In this document: positions 32,449 through 43,745 of the stretch, one piece after another
Layout of the letters: each line of letters begins with the position of its first letter
How positions within the stretch are numbered: position 1 is the first letter of the stretch
Source: Toxonevra muliebris
Taxonomy: Eukaryota > Arthropoda > Insecta > Diptera > Pallopteridae
Length of the DNA: 64,000 nucleotides
NCBI GenBank assembly: GCA_963691655.1
Contig: OY829329.1
Coordinates: forward strand, 15,700,708 to 15,764,707
Reading direction: 5' to 3'
Translations under genes and position numbers: made by a program
Notes under the pieces: generated by a model
Seen by the model: only the letters and a program-made list of their open reading frames with translations
Told to the model about the DNA's origin: nothing
The model's database searches: none

Positions 32449-32743
32449 GTCGACCACGATAGTCTAGTGGACTTTCATCTGAGAGGTTCGGGTTCGATTC
32501 CCGTCTTCGTCTGGTGGTTAATTTTCATAACTTTCTTATATTCACCATCAATAAGAAGTGTATGAGAATTAGAAGATAGTGTACAAGTACACACATTGGT
32601 TGGTAATGGCAAAACCACCAAGCCGATAAAAAATTGCCACACCGCCGTTCGTCATCGGCGTTAAACTGTAGGTTCAACTATGTGGTATCACAATGGAGCG
32701 TTCAGGCCTTAGTGTGTCTCTTGACAGCCGCTCAAACCTAACC
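32449..32743 (+). mobile_element. tRNA-derived SINE with 12-bp target duplication
   Basis: The head has RNA polymerase III promoter boxes: an A-box-like GATAGTCTAGTGG (32458-32470) and a perfect B-box GGTTCGATTCC (32491-32501) inside GGGTTCGATTCCCG. The body of about 240 bases is not coding and ends GACAGCCGCTCAAACCTAAC. Perfect copies of TAGTCCAGGCTT flank it, the mark of retrotransposition by LINE enzymes. The A to B spacing is shorter than in a true tRNA and no intact cloverleaf is visible, so it is not a functional tRNA gene. Confidence 0.75.
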
Positions 32744-32755
32744 TAGTCCAGGCTT
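32744..32755 (+). repeat. Right target-site duplication of the SINE
   Basis: TAGTCCAGGCTT, identical to 32437-32448. Confidence 0.75.
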
Positions 32756-32812
32756 CATCAAATTTGAATATTCCAAATCTTCGTCTGCCTCCAGTATTCA
32801 AGTGTGTGAAGC

Positions 32813-33610
32813 TTAACTGGGCAAGTATGTTTTTACTTGTCTTGCAACATGCGGCCGAGCATTGTCGTGCTGAAGAATAACTTCGTCGTGTCTATTCTCA
32901 TATTCTGGTCTCTTATCCTTTAATGCTCGGCTCAAACGCATCAATTGTAGTCGGTAGCGGTCGCCAGTGATCGTTTTATTCGGTTTCAACAGCTCATAAT
33001 ACACGACACCTTTCATATCCCACCAAATACACAGCATGAGCTTGGATCTATGGATGTTCGGCTTTGCCGTTGATGTTCATGAATGTGCGGGAGGGCCCCA
33101 TGATTTTTTACGCTTTGGGTTATCGTAACGTATCCACTTTTCACCGCCAGTCACAAGACGATGCAGAAAACCCTTTCTTTTCTGTCGTTCAATCAGCAGT
33201 TCACATGTGAAAAATCGTCGTTCGACGTCTCTCGGCTTCAATTCGTACGGCACCCAATTTCCTTGCTTTTGAATCATTCCCAATGCTTTTAATCATTTAG
33301 AAATGGTTGATTGATCAACTCCTAAAGATTCTGCAAGTTCTTGTTGCGTTTGACATGAATCTTCTTCGAGTAATGCCTTCAATTCATCATCTTCGAACTT
33401 TTTCGGGCCGCATGAACGTTCCCTGTCTTCAACATCAAAATCACCACTTTTGAAACGGGCATACCACACCTGACACATTCTAACGTCTATAGCATAGTCA
33501 GGATAAGCTTCAGTGAGTAAACGATGTGCTTCAATTGCATTTTTCTTTAAATGGAAGAAGCAAATTAAAACTTCCCTTAAATGTTGTTTTGTTGGCACGA
33601 AATTCGACAT
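32813..33610 (-). pseudogene. Mariner transposase pseudogene, C-terminally truncated
   Basis: The frame begins MSNFVPTKQHLREVL at 33610 and shows the N-terminal helix-turn-helix and SCQTQQELAESLGVDQSTIS. An in-frame TGA at about 33290-33292 stands where the family has Arg (ISK-R-LKAM). The frame continues with MGMIQKQGNWVPYELKPRDV, FLHRLVTGGEKW (the family has TGDEKW, so the first catalytic Asp is Gly) and KRKKSWG. After another stop near 33074-33076 it runs MLCIWWDMKGVVYYELL to VILQHDNARPHVARQVKTYL, with the second catalytic Asp, and then breaks off at 32813. The third Asp region is absent. The sequence resembles the mauritiana-like part of the mariner family. Only point changes separate it from an open frame over its first 250 codons, so the copy is fairly young. 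Confidence 0.9.
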
Positions 33611-33619
33611 TTTCAGCTA

Positions 33620-35800
33620 TAGTAAAACCCTTTTGTAAAATTATGAAAATTATTTGACAGATCAATTCTTATAGTATTTTTGGCGTTCTTCGAGATAGAA
33701 AAGTTGTCAATGTCAAAAAAATGGTGCGTATGATAGATATGAAGTTAGTCACAATTACGAGTTTATACATTCATACTCCCAATAAGATAACCAAAATGAT
33801 TGCTGGCCGTTCTGCAAAGCATCTCCTTCCTCTTAATCAGTTATTACTTTTGAAGATGATCCGATTTGCAAACGTCTCCTGGTTTTTTATGATGATTCTG
33901 AGCACTTTTCATAAAGAAGGTCTGACTCTGCTAGAAATTCCTCTGAAGAGAATGTAAAGACCGCATGACCCTTAACCTAAATCTATTTTCAAACCAACCA
34001 GCGGAATTTTTCTTGATCATTTCAAAAAGGATGGGGCCGAGGTTGGCAGTCTATCATTATCTATTAAAATCACGTCAGTACCTGAGTACAGAAGACCACG
34101 GCTCTATTGCAAACATGCAAAACAGGGTCGTTAGGCGAAATTTTTTATGGTTGGTCAGAGTCGACTTGCTATTATTGTACCAAAACAAACTAAATCTATA
34201 ATTTTTATTTAACAAAAAAAAAAAAAAAATAAAAAATGATTCAGTTATCAATGTCTATCATCGAAGCTAATAATTTCGTAACGATTTGCGTACGATTAAT
34301 CATATACATATTTGCTAACTTAACATATTTCAGTCATCAATAACAAAATCAACCCAAATACACATAACTAATAGAAAAGGAAAAAAGAAGAAAAACAAAA
34401 ATGCCAAAAGAAAAATAACAATTTATAAAATGTGAAAGAAAAATGATTGTTGCATGAGTAGACAGATGGAAAGATGAAGTAAAAAAAAAAAATCGCAAGC
34501 AGGCAGGCAAACAAGCAGGCGAGAAGACAAGCAGATACCCAGGCAGTTGATGGGTAAGATGGGCGTTTCGGTATGGTCCGGTTTAGTCTAGTCTCTGACT
34601 AGGCTTCGCGCTGCACAAGTAAAAGACAAATAGACATACGAACGAGGCAGGCATCAATCAAACGCCTGTCATACATTGCCAACAACATTTCAAAATGCGA
34701 ACATTTTTTTGTAATGTTTCGCACACTCTCTGACGCTGAGTCTGAGCCATAACTAGTAGGTAGTAGTTGCAATCACAATTTTTATAAATTATATTCAATC
34801 ATTTGCAGATGATTTTAGAAAAGCAAATTTGAATTGAATGTGAAAAATTATTTTTCATTTTTTTTTTTTGTCGGAAAAAATATCTAAAAAAAAAACCGAT
34901 TTATAAATGACCATTACTTAGTCTGTTGCTCTCTTTCTTTCTCTTTGTCCCCTCTCTGTTACTGTATTTCTGTCATCATTATCACAGTTGCTGCTGTCAC
35001 AAAACATTAAAAAATCTTCACTTATGTGTACATCTTAAAATTATACAATTTCTAATGACCGACGACCATCTCTAATGGCATTTGTTGCACTTTTACTGAT
35101 TAATGATGTTTTCGCTGTCAACGCACACACACACACACACACACACACAACCAACGAAATCGTGTATGCTACAAATCTGTCAAAATTTTTGACACAAATC
35201 TATTTTAAATAATGAGAAATAACATAAACAATGACGTTTAGTTCGGTTCGGTTCGGTAGGGTTTCACTGTGTCTGTTTGTGTGTATGTGTGTGCGTGACT
35301 AAATTTTGTTACATGACACATTGTTCTCAATTTTACATTGTCATGACACGACATGCCATGGTAAAATACCGCCATCACTGTTCACTCTCTCTTTCTCCCT
35401 ATGCAGGCAGTCACCATAGGGCAAAGAGGCGTGAGCAACACTTTTTCATATTTGTTATAACAAAAACTGACATGTCGAGCAAACGTTAGTTAGATTATAT
35501 ACATATATAGTTGAATACCGACTGATGACGCGAACACAAACGAACACTCTCTTAACTCTCTAACTGACATGATTAACGAGTTTATTATGTACTGATATAT
35601 AATACATACATACTTTTTTCCTTAAGTACAATACGTTATACGTTTACGTAACAGAAAGTAAAGTTAAGTGCAAAGTAAAATAAGTAAAAGTACATCGTTT
35701 TTTCGCTTTAATAGTAACGCTCATTATTCTTCATTCTGAATTGCAGTCCATTTTTCTTTTAAATTTACCATGAATGAGTAGCAACGTTTCGCTTTTTATT
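33620..35800. other. Non-coding spacer with simple repeats
   Basis: No gene seen. A (CA)n tract lies at about 35124-35149, poly-A and poly-T runs occur at several places, and a GGTTCGGTTCGGT run is at about 35243-35255. Small frames (78 codons at 33721 and 33965) match no family. Confidence 0.5.
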
Positions 35801-36120
35801 TCATTATACTGTACCCTGCACTCAAAAGATGAGGGTATATTCGTTTCTAATTAAACATTGTATGAAACTACTTGAAATTCGCTCTAAACCGGGTTCAACA
35901 CCAGACTTAGTTTACTGCTAGAGAAAGTACAATGTTACAATGAACAAAGTGCCATGGAAATCTACTCTCTAATTTTAGATTTATAAGTAACTAAGGAAAA
36001 ATGGTTTGAAAACTTAAATTATTCATTTCACTGAACAGTACTGTGCTCGTCCTTTACAATTCGAAAACAAAGTTTCTCTCGGTGGCAAATCTTTAGTCGA
36101 CAAAATAGCTTTATTTAATA
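35801..36120. other. Spacer without recognised features
   Basis: I see nothing coding. AT-rich, unremarkable. Confidence 0.4.
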
Positions 36121-37215
36121 TCAAAGGTGCAGTCGACCGTAAAGCTTCAGTCCATAAAAAAGCGCCCATCGACAGCTGATGGTTACTTGACAGCCGAAGT
36201 TCAGTCAACATCGGAGCTTCACTCAACATCCGAGCTTCACTCGACATCCCAGCTTCACTCGACATCCGAGCTTCAGTCCACAGCCAAGCATAACTGGACA
36301 GCGAATCGTCTTTCGGCAATAAAGTTTAACTCGACAGTAAAGTTTCAGTCGACAGCGAAGCATCAGCAGAGTTCAGTCGACGCCAAAGCTTCACTTTACA
36401 ACACAGTTTCACACAATAGCGAAGCGTCGACAGAGTTGAATTGACGGCAAAGCTTCAATCTACAGCACAACTTGGCGCGATAAGAAAGTTTCACTTGACA
36501 GCCGACTCGCACTCAACAGCGAAGCATCGACACAATTGACTCGACGGCAAATCTCTACTCTACAACAAAGCTTCGCTCGATAGTAAAACTTCACTCGACA
36601 GCCGACCCGCACTCGACAGCAAAGCATCGAAAAAGTTGACTCGGCCGCAAATCTTCACTCTAGAATACGGGTTCACACAATAGCGAAGCGTCGACAGAGT
36701 GCACTCAACGGCAAAGCTTCACAACACAACACAGCTTCACTCGATAGCAAAACTTCACTCGACAGTCGACCCGCACTCGACAGCAAAGCATCGAAAAAGT
36801 TGACTCGGCCGCAAATCTTCACTCTACAATACGGGTTCACACAATAGCGAAGCGTCGACAGAGTGCACTCAACGGCAAAGCTTCACAACACAACACAGCT
36901 TCACTCGATAGCAAAGTTTCACTCGACAGCCGACACGCACTCGACAGAGTTGGCTCTACGGCAAATCTTTACAATACAGCTTCACTCGATAGCAAAGCCT
37001 CACTCGTCAGCCTAGGTGCACTCGAGAGCGAAGCGTCATTAGAATTTAAAAAGAAACTTTAACACAGCTTCACTCGATAACAAAGCTTCACTCGATAGCA
37101 AAGCTTCACTCGACAACAAAGCAGCTCCAAAGTTCACTCGATGGCAAATCTTCACTCCACAACACAACTTCACTCAATAGCAAAGCTTCACTTGACAGCA
37201 AAGCGTCATCATCAT
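36121..37215 (+). repeat. Decayed tandem repeat, core CTTCACTCGACAGC, with a 164-bp duplication
   Basis: The + strand repeats variants of AGCTTCACTCGACAGCGAAG about every 20-40 bases across 1.1 kb. At 36637 and 36801 the same long phrase (TGACTCGGCCGCAAATCTTC onwards) recurs with a 164-base offset, so the basic unit has been re-amplified in a larger unit. A 105-codon + frame (36127-36444) reads STSELHSTSELHSTSQLHST. It is translated repeat, not a supported gene. Confidence 0.8.
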
Positions 37216-37429
37216 CGTAAGTAACTCCACGAATTCTGTCGAACTTTGAAAAAAAAAAATTGGATTGGAAACTTATTTCTTGGGATATATATCTTCAAAT
37301 CCTGACGTGAAAGAAAATTTCTGCGGTTAGATTCGGTATGACTTCATTTTTTAAGACCGATCATCGTTTATGAAGACAGCTCAGGAAGTAAATGCTTACG
37401 TGAGAAGGTTGTTGTTGTAACCACAGTAT

Positions 37430-38120
37430 TTCGGTTTAAGTTACCCGCATTAGACATTTTTAATTCCTTGCCTGGTTCGGTCAGGTCAAGGAATTGGGCT
37501 GCGTCGATGATAAAATAATCAGGTACGTGGGTTTTCGGGGACAGCAAAAGAGGTACGCCGTGTCATTTACATTTACAACCTCTTCATTAATTCTGGCCAT
37601 AAAGGAGTTGAGGAACATGCTGTAGCCAAATTTAAGTTGAGCAAGAATGTACCTCGTAAATCTGGGCAGATTCCGTTCCTCAACCCCAATTGGCGTTGGC
37701 TTAACGTTCAGGACAACAATATTAGGCTTAAGTTTTGTTTTGCCGATGCATGAACCGCCTCTGAATGTAACTGCTTAAGAATGGACGTATAGGTTGCAGA
37801 ACCGAGTGGGTGTTGGTCAGTAAATCCACTGATGCTGTCTTTGAAATGTGTCAGGTCTTTATGTATGGTCCTAAAAGGATGATATTGTTCAATTGATGGT
37901 TCCTTACCTTCAGCATTTTCGTCTCTTCATGAAGGTTGTCCTCGGCTGTCATCAAGTGGATCGTAGCAATGCGTAGAACGGTATTTTCGCCAACTTGTTG
38001 GCCTCCTCATTGCGTATCGCTGATTGTGTGGGGCAACCATACTGGGGCAGCGTAATCTAGGACGGATCTTTCTATCGTCTTATACGTGGTTATGATGGTC
38101 TCCTTTTCTTTGCCCCAAGT
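37430..38120 (-). pseudogene. Non-LTR retrotransposon ORF2 C-terminal remnant
   Basis: On the minus strand from about 38117, in broken frames, it reads GKEKETIITTYKTIERSVLD, then YAAPVWLPHTISDTQ and, further down, MTAEDNLHEETKMLKVRNHQ. Near the end it reads IIDAAQFLDLTEPGKEL, about 37500-37450. YAAPxW, TxxDHLHxExxxL and the short tail with AAxFLDL are typical after the reverse transcriptase of a common insect LINE group. Stops and frame shifts are frequent. The reverse transcriptase itself is missing. Confidence 0.6.
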
Positions 38121-39040
38121 AATTCCAGCTAACTGGAATCAATATCAGAGTAATACAAATCATAATGCCGTGATGGAAGCAAACAGTGTTGTATTCAAAA
38201 GCAGTGATTTTGTATTTTAATATAGGCGTGTATCCTGATTATTTTCGCCACCAGATAATAAGTCGTTTTAGACCGACTAAAGCGTACTATTTTCTTCATT
38301 TCATTCAACACAAAACTGCATGACAGTTGCAATTTATTTTATTATTTTCTTTTTTTTTATTTTGTTTTTCTTTTAACATTTGGTGTAGAAAACTTCTTTT
38401 GTCATTTCTTCGCCATTTTGTTTTTTGTTTTCGAATTTTGTTGTGTGCGGTGAAGTAAGTAATAGTAAGGTAGTGTGGATGTATGTAGGTAATTCTTTAC
38501 TTTTATCATTTCATTACATTCCGAATAAAAATTTGTAACGCTGCGTTGTAAAACTTTAGAAAAACGCTCAAGAACTCTACCAAAATGAGTTCACTTGTTG
38601 TTTTTTCGATGTTTGGTTCTTTGGTTAGGTTTTTTGAGTGAATTTTTCTTTGACAGCAACGTGTTGACAGCTGTCAGCGTTTTGTATGATTAATGTTTGT
38701 CAAACGCAATTGTAGCATTTGCCTCCTTCAGGTTTTGTGTGTGTGTGTGTGTGATAAATGACATTGGAATCAACTGACAAATTATAAGTGAATATAATTT
38801 TTTTCTTGTGCATGTTGTTTGTTAATGTTTAATTCTTAGATTATAATTATGATGTCATAAAAAAAACTAAATTGCATTTATAAACTTATTAAAAATACTT
38901 CATAAATCAAGTGAATAATTTTGTTTCTATATTTTAAGAACAAAAACTTTAGAAAAATCACAGGGATTGGTCTGAAATTCAAAGAAATATATTAACAGTA
39001 GAAAATCCATAACTCATCTGTAGATTTCATCTTTGTTTTC
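38121..39040. other. Spacer with T runs and a (GT)n tract
   Basis: No gene seen. A (GT)n tract lies at about 38737-38752, with T-rich stretches from 38337 to 38440. Confidence 0.45.
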
Positions 39041-39920
39041 TATTTATATATAAGCATTGGTCCAAAAACCCTTAAAAAAAACTTAACCTGTGGTGGAGTT
39101 TTGCTCTCGTTTCCTTTTAGTATACAAGAATTGGTCAGTTCCTGTTAAAAACTGTTTAAAAACCTTAACCCACTTTGGTTTCTATCTCGTTTCCAATTTA
39201 AATACAAACAATGGTCCGTTTCTTTTAAAATTGCTCTGAAAACTGCAGAAAATTTTAGAAACCTTAATTCATACAGGGGTTTTATGTTAAATTCCTATTT
39301 ATACTCAAGAATTGGTTTGATTCTGCTAAAATCGGTTCAAAACCTATAGAAAAAGCTTAACCCACTCAGGTGTTTTATCCTCTTTTCTCATTGCTCCAGA
39401 AAAATTGGTTCGTTCCTGTTGAAATTAGTTCGAAGACTGTGGAAAAATCATAACCCATCAAGGTATTTGATTCTCTTTTCTCATTTCTCCACAAGAATTG
39501 GTTGGTTCCTATTGAAATTGGTTCAAACCCCGTAGAAAAAGCTTAACCCACCCAGGTATTTGATTCTCTTTTCTCATTCCTCCACAAGAATTGGTTGGTT
39601 CCTGTTGAAATTGGTTCAAACCCCGTAGAAAAATCTTAACCCACCTATGTATTTTATCCTCTTTCCTCATTTTTTCAAACGAATTGGTTCTTTGCTGTTG
39701 AAATTGGTTCATAAACCGTAGAAAAATCTTAATTCACCGAGGTATTTTATCCCCTTTTCTTATTTCTCCAGAAGAATTGGTTTATTCCTATGGAGACCGG
39801 TTCAAAAACCCGCAATTTAATTAAATTTAATGCTATTTTCTCATTTCTCCACAAGCATTGAACCAAAATTGGACAAAAAATCTTAACCCTCTAAGGAATT
39901 TTAACCTCGTTTCCTATTCA
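39040..39920 (+). repeat. 93-bp minisatellite, about 9 diverged copies
   Basis: The unit contains CTTAACCCAC, GGTATTTGATTCTCTTTTCT, CACAAGAATTGGTTGGTTCC and GAAATTGGTTCAAA. Successive GGTATTT positions (39462, 39555, 39648, 39741) are about 93 bases apart. The central copies are most alike. A minus-strand frame (39509-39712) translates two units and is not a gene. Confidence 0.85.
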
Positions 39921-41240
39921 AATAAATCATATACCTACCATTTAATATGCAAGTATGTAGTTTTATAAAGTCTAAATCGGAAGTCTATTTCAATATTTTC
40001 TTCTTTAAAAAAAAAGCAAAAGATTATGATCTCAATTTGCACAAACATTCCAAACAAGCTAATCTTTTTATTTTGCATTTTTTTTTTGGTTTTCTGGTTA
40101 GTCAAACTTGAGTCGAGCTTCATAATGCTCCTTTTAAATTGCACACAGCAAAAGGATATCAAAAACACAAAGAACAAAAATAGACAGAAAAAAAAAAGTC
40201 AAACTATTTACAATTCAATACGAATAATATTTGTAACCACCATAACGACGGCAAACAAGACTAGAGAAATTTGCTACTCGGATTCAAAAGGCGACATTGT
40301 TCAACTTCTCCTGTGTATTAAAAAGGCCATGAAAATCAAAGTTTACATTCCATTGTAATACCACTGAACACACATACCTATTCATACATACATTTAAGTA
40401 TTTTTTTTTTAAGGGTGGAATGGAAATAATGACATTCAAAAAATTATTAAATTTTTTTAACATTATGGGAGAAGGTTCGGTTGCACTCATCCACCGGTTT
40501 TTGAATTAGAATTATAAGATATCAGGCCAGCAGAAAAATTAATTTGGTGTACTGTCCACTTAAATTCCCGAATAATAACTAAGGTACCAGAAAAAGTCGC
40601 AACTGGTTTTACAAATCGAGTACAGCTCCTGTTTCTCTGATAAAATCGATAATTTGGCTCTGGTTGTCAGCTAGGGGGGAAGACAATGTTACAAAATTAA
40701 TGTTATTCGAAATGTCTATATCAGAGAGGTGCTTTGCTACGAAGGAAGTATGAATTTTTCTAGCCCTTCATGTTTTTGAGATGAATTGCTCTGAAATAGA
40801 TCAATGGAGCCACCAGTCTGAATTCGGAAGCTCAAGACCTTTCATAAATATTTCCAAATTCCGATATTTTTACTAAAAAATGCGGAATCGAAAATTTTAT
40901 TTCATGCCATCTTAAAGTTTTTTTTCCAGTTATTGGATTAATGTTACGATTGTTATTAAAAATGACTTTAGAATTATTAATGGCTTACGTCAATATTTTG
41001 GCTCAAATAGTTGAGGGAATCCCGGGAGACAAAGTGAAACGAAAACGCGATCGTCATAAAACTGGATCGAGTGAACATACCTAAGAAGGTGTTTTATCCC
41101 TGTAATCACCTATCCGAGCTCCCTTGGATCCGCTAGTGGTCGGTATGAAATGGCTTTGGTGGAAGACTCTAATACGAGTTACTCGGAAGATAATATAATC
41201 GCTTGTGATATCAATTTCTGAATGGGATTTAGCAAGAGTT
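39921..41240. other. Spacer without recognised features
   Basis: I see nothing coding. A 110-codon frame (40026-40358) is AT-rich translated spacer. Confidence 0.4.
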
Positions 41241-41241
41241 A

Positions 41242-41407
41242 AGGCTCAATAAGTAATGGAACGTAACATAACGTTGCCATCTGCCACATAAATATCTGTG
41301 ATATGGGCAGTGAGTGCAAGTGATTACCGAAATCGTAACGCAACGTAGAGTTCTATCTTCGATAGATTTTTACGTAGCGTTGCTTTACTTATGCATAATT
41401 GAGCCTT
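41242..41407. mobile_element. Harbinger-like MITE with TTA flanks
   Basis: The left end is AGGCTCAATAAGTAATGG and the right end, on the minus strand, is AGGCTCAATTATGCATAAGT, with further matches (GCAACG/GGAACG). TTA lies directly outside both ends, the 3-base target duplication typical of PIF/Harbinger. The size of about 166 bases fits a MITE. A small hairpin (TCTATCTTCGATAGA) is inside. No coding capacity. Confidence 0.45.
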
Positions 41408-41408
41408 T

Positions 41409-41799
41409 ACAAGCAATAATACTCTACGTGAGTTCAAAAGTGATCGCTAGAGTCATTGAAAAGCCATTTTTTTTTTTTTTTTTTTGAGTGAGAATTGTCT
41501 GTATTCCTACAAAAATCGCCAGTATGAGTGAAAGACGACCATTAACTTTCTAATTTATTCTAAATTTTTCTTCAATTGCTTATTATTTATTACATAGGGG
41601 AAGAGGAGAGGGGGAACAGGGGGAAAGGGGGAAGTGGAAAAGATAAGTCTAGTTTATATTGCTGCCTAGAAGATTAAAAGCGAACTCACTTTTTCGATGT
41701 ACTGGCGATTCAGGATCCACGATATATCGAGCCATGAGTGCTAAAATATACTGTGTGCTCCTAAAATATGGGCTCCTGAATTTACTCTCCCCCTTTATA
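41409..41799. other. Spacer without recognised features
   Basis: No gene seen. A T run lies at about 41469-41485 and a G/A-rich run at about 41597-41642. Confidence 0.4.
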
Positions 41800-42360
41800 G
41801 TCCTTCCACCTCCTAAATTGGGGTCAAACTACTGAACTAAACCTCTCTCTTAAACAAAAAGAAGATAATTAACTAGATTAATTAAAAATTAGCTTCCGTA
41901 GCCTTTTAGCATTTTTCACGAAGAACATTTTGCCGTAGTTAATTTTCCAAAATTCCCACATTTTCACGTGATTCCCCACGAATTTTGGTGAAAATAGAAG
42001 TTTGACCCTAATTCGGGAGGTAGGACGATTAGATAGGAGAAGGGCCAATCCAGGAATCCATGATATTGTTTCACTAGGAACATTTTGGAGCAGTCTATTT
42101 TTCAAAATTTCCACATTTTCACATGATTTTTCACGAGTTTTGGTTAAAATTGAGGCTTGACTTCAATTTGGGAAATAGGACAATTACATAGGGGGAGAAT
42201 CAGTTCGGGAGCCAATAGTATTTGTTAGCGAGGAACAATTTTGTGGAAGACAATTTTTCTAAATTTCCACATTTTCGCGTGATTTTCTACGAGATTTGGA
42301 TAAAACTGAGGTTTGACCCTAATTTGTGGAGTTTCGAGGCTTGATAAGGGAAAGGTCGCT
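41800..42360 (+). repeat. 155-bp tandem repeat, about 3.5 copies
   Basis: CACATTTTCACGTGATT-like phrases lie at 41957, 42112 and 42268. Each is followed by an ACGA(A/G)TTTTGG-like phrase, TTGACCCTAATT and a GGAGGTAGGAC-like phrase. The spacing is 155-156 bases and identity is moderate. No coding capacity. Confidence 0.75.
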
Positions 42361-43130
42361 TCAAAAAAAAAATGTTTGCCCAAATATTTTTCACACTTTG
42401 TTCTCAGACATTAGAAAGGAATTCTAGTGAGTCTTATAGCTGTAATTTGGTTCCCTATCTATGCATAGCCCAATGTGATTTTCCCGGAAAAACTTAAAAG
42501 CTGCGGGAAATCTAGAAGTAGCATCTGATACAAGAAAAAGTTTTTCTACGGTGTTATTGTAAGCGTCATAAAGTGAATTTTAGAAGCAAAGATTTTTCTG
42601 TTTTCATTTGGTATGACGTTATACGAGAAATTAAAAATTCCCCCAATTGGCTTTCTTCAAAATTGTCACCAATGTACGTGAATACGTTTGTGGAAAGATG
42701 CTTTTGATGCTAAAGTTAAACTTTCCAAAAAAAAAAATTCGAAGAAAATTACGATCATCTAGCGATTATGGACCTAAATTTGGTAAAATGAGGTCTTCAG
42801 GGCCTATGAAAAACATTTTTTATCTTAACAGATACGAATTTAATATCTGACCCTAAAATATTGAGAACAAAGAGATAAACAATTTTTGAATACACACTTT
42901 TCCTCCATCTCTACCCTTCCTCTTAAAAATGGGGTTTTAAACCCCCTTTTTCGATAAATGATAGTTAAAAAAATACCGTTGAGAAAACTATTGTACTGTC
43001 TTTGGAGAAAGTATTTCTTGTTCAAAATTATGAGGGGTCCTAGAACATTTGAATCACCAACGAGATACCAGAGCTGTAAGCAAACGCATTCATTTTGAGC
43101 TGCAGTCATTGAAGTTATTGCGAATGAATT
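42361..43130. other. Spacer without recognised features
   Basis: I see nothing coding. A 97-codon minus frame (42840-43133) matches no family. Confidence 0.35.
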
Positions 43131-43140
43131 CAATTTTCTG

Positions 43141-43745
43141 ACTACAGTCTTCCATTCTTTTTGAGACTTATAACAGTAAAAATGAAGTCACGAAGTCTTT
43201 TTGACGTCAATGGAATAGTCAACTGTGACTTCACTATAAATAAGTCACAATAATGCCATGACTTCACATTATAATTGAAGTCGCTGTCATGACTTAAAAT
43301 TTGGTTGAAGTCAAGTGAGATTTTAATGCGTGAGACAGACTGCAGTCATTTATTGAAGTATACCACAAAAAATATTAAATTTCTGTAATTAGTGGTGCGC
43401 AATAACCTCAAAAAAAAGTATAATATTGCATATTAGGTTTAGATAAATGTTTGTAATAACGAAAATAGCATTACGTTAGAAAATACAAAAGGTAAATATA
43501 CCTAGAGTGGCAAATTGTACTTATTGACTTCAATTAATTCAATGACTTCAACTAAATGACTTTATGTCAATCAATGAATTTTTCAGGTCGAAACTTCATT
43601 CAAGAAACTGCTCATTCATGACTTCTTATGAATTATTTTACATTTGAATGGTCAGTCATTGACTTCAAAATGATTTATGACTTCATGATTTTAATTCTTC
43701 ACTCAGAAAAAGAATGGCATAATTCAGTAATTTTTAAACGAAGTC
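43141..43745. mobile_element. Possible foldback element rich in GAAGTCA/TGACTTC
   Basis: The left end has CCATTCTTTTTGAG and the right end, on the minus strand, GCCATTCTTTTTCTGAG, followed on both sides by a GAAGTCA-containing phrase. Between them TGACTTC and GAAGTCA alternate more than ten times, so the whole stretch can fold back on itself. No target duplication or coding frame. Confidence 0.4.

Noticed and set aside
36127..36444. 105-codon + frame with repeated STSELH
   Set aside because: Translated tandem repeat with no start context or flanking gene structure; I regard the open frame as chance.
39509..39712. 67-codon minus frame with repeated RGLNQFQ
   Set aside because: Two translated units of the 93-bp minisatellite.
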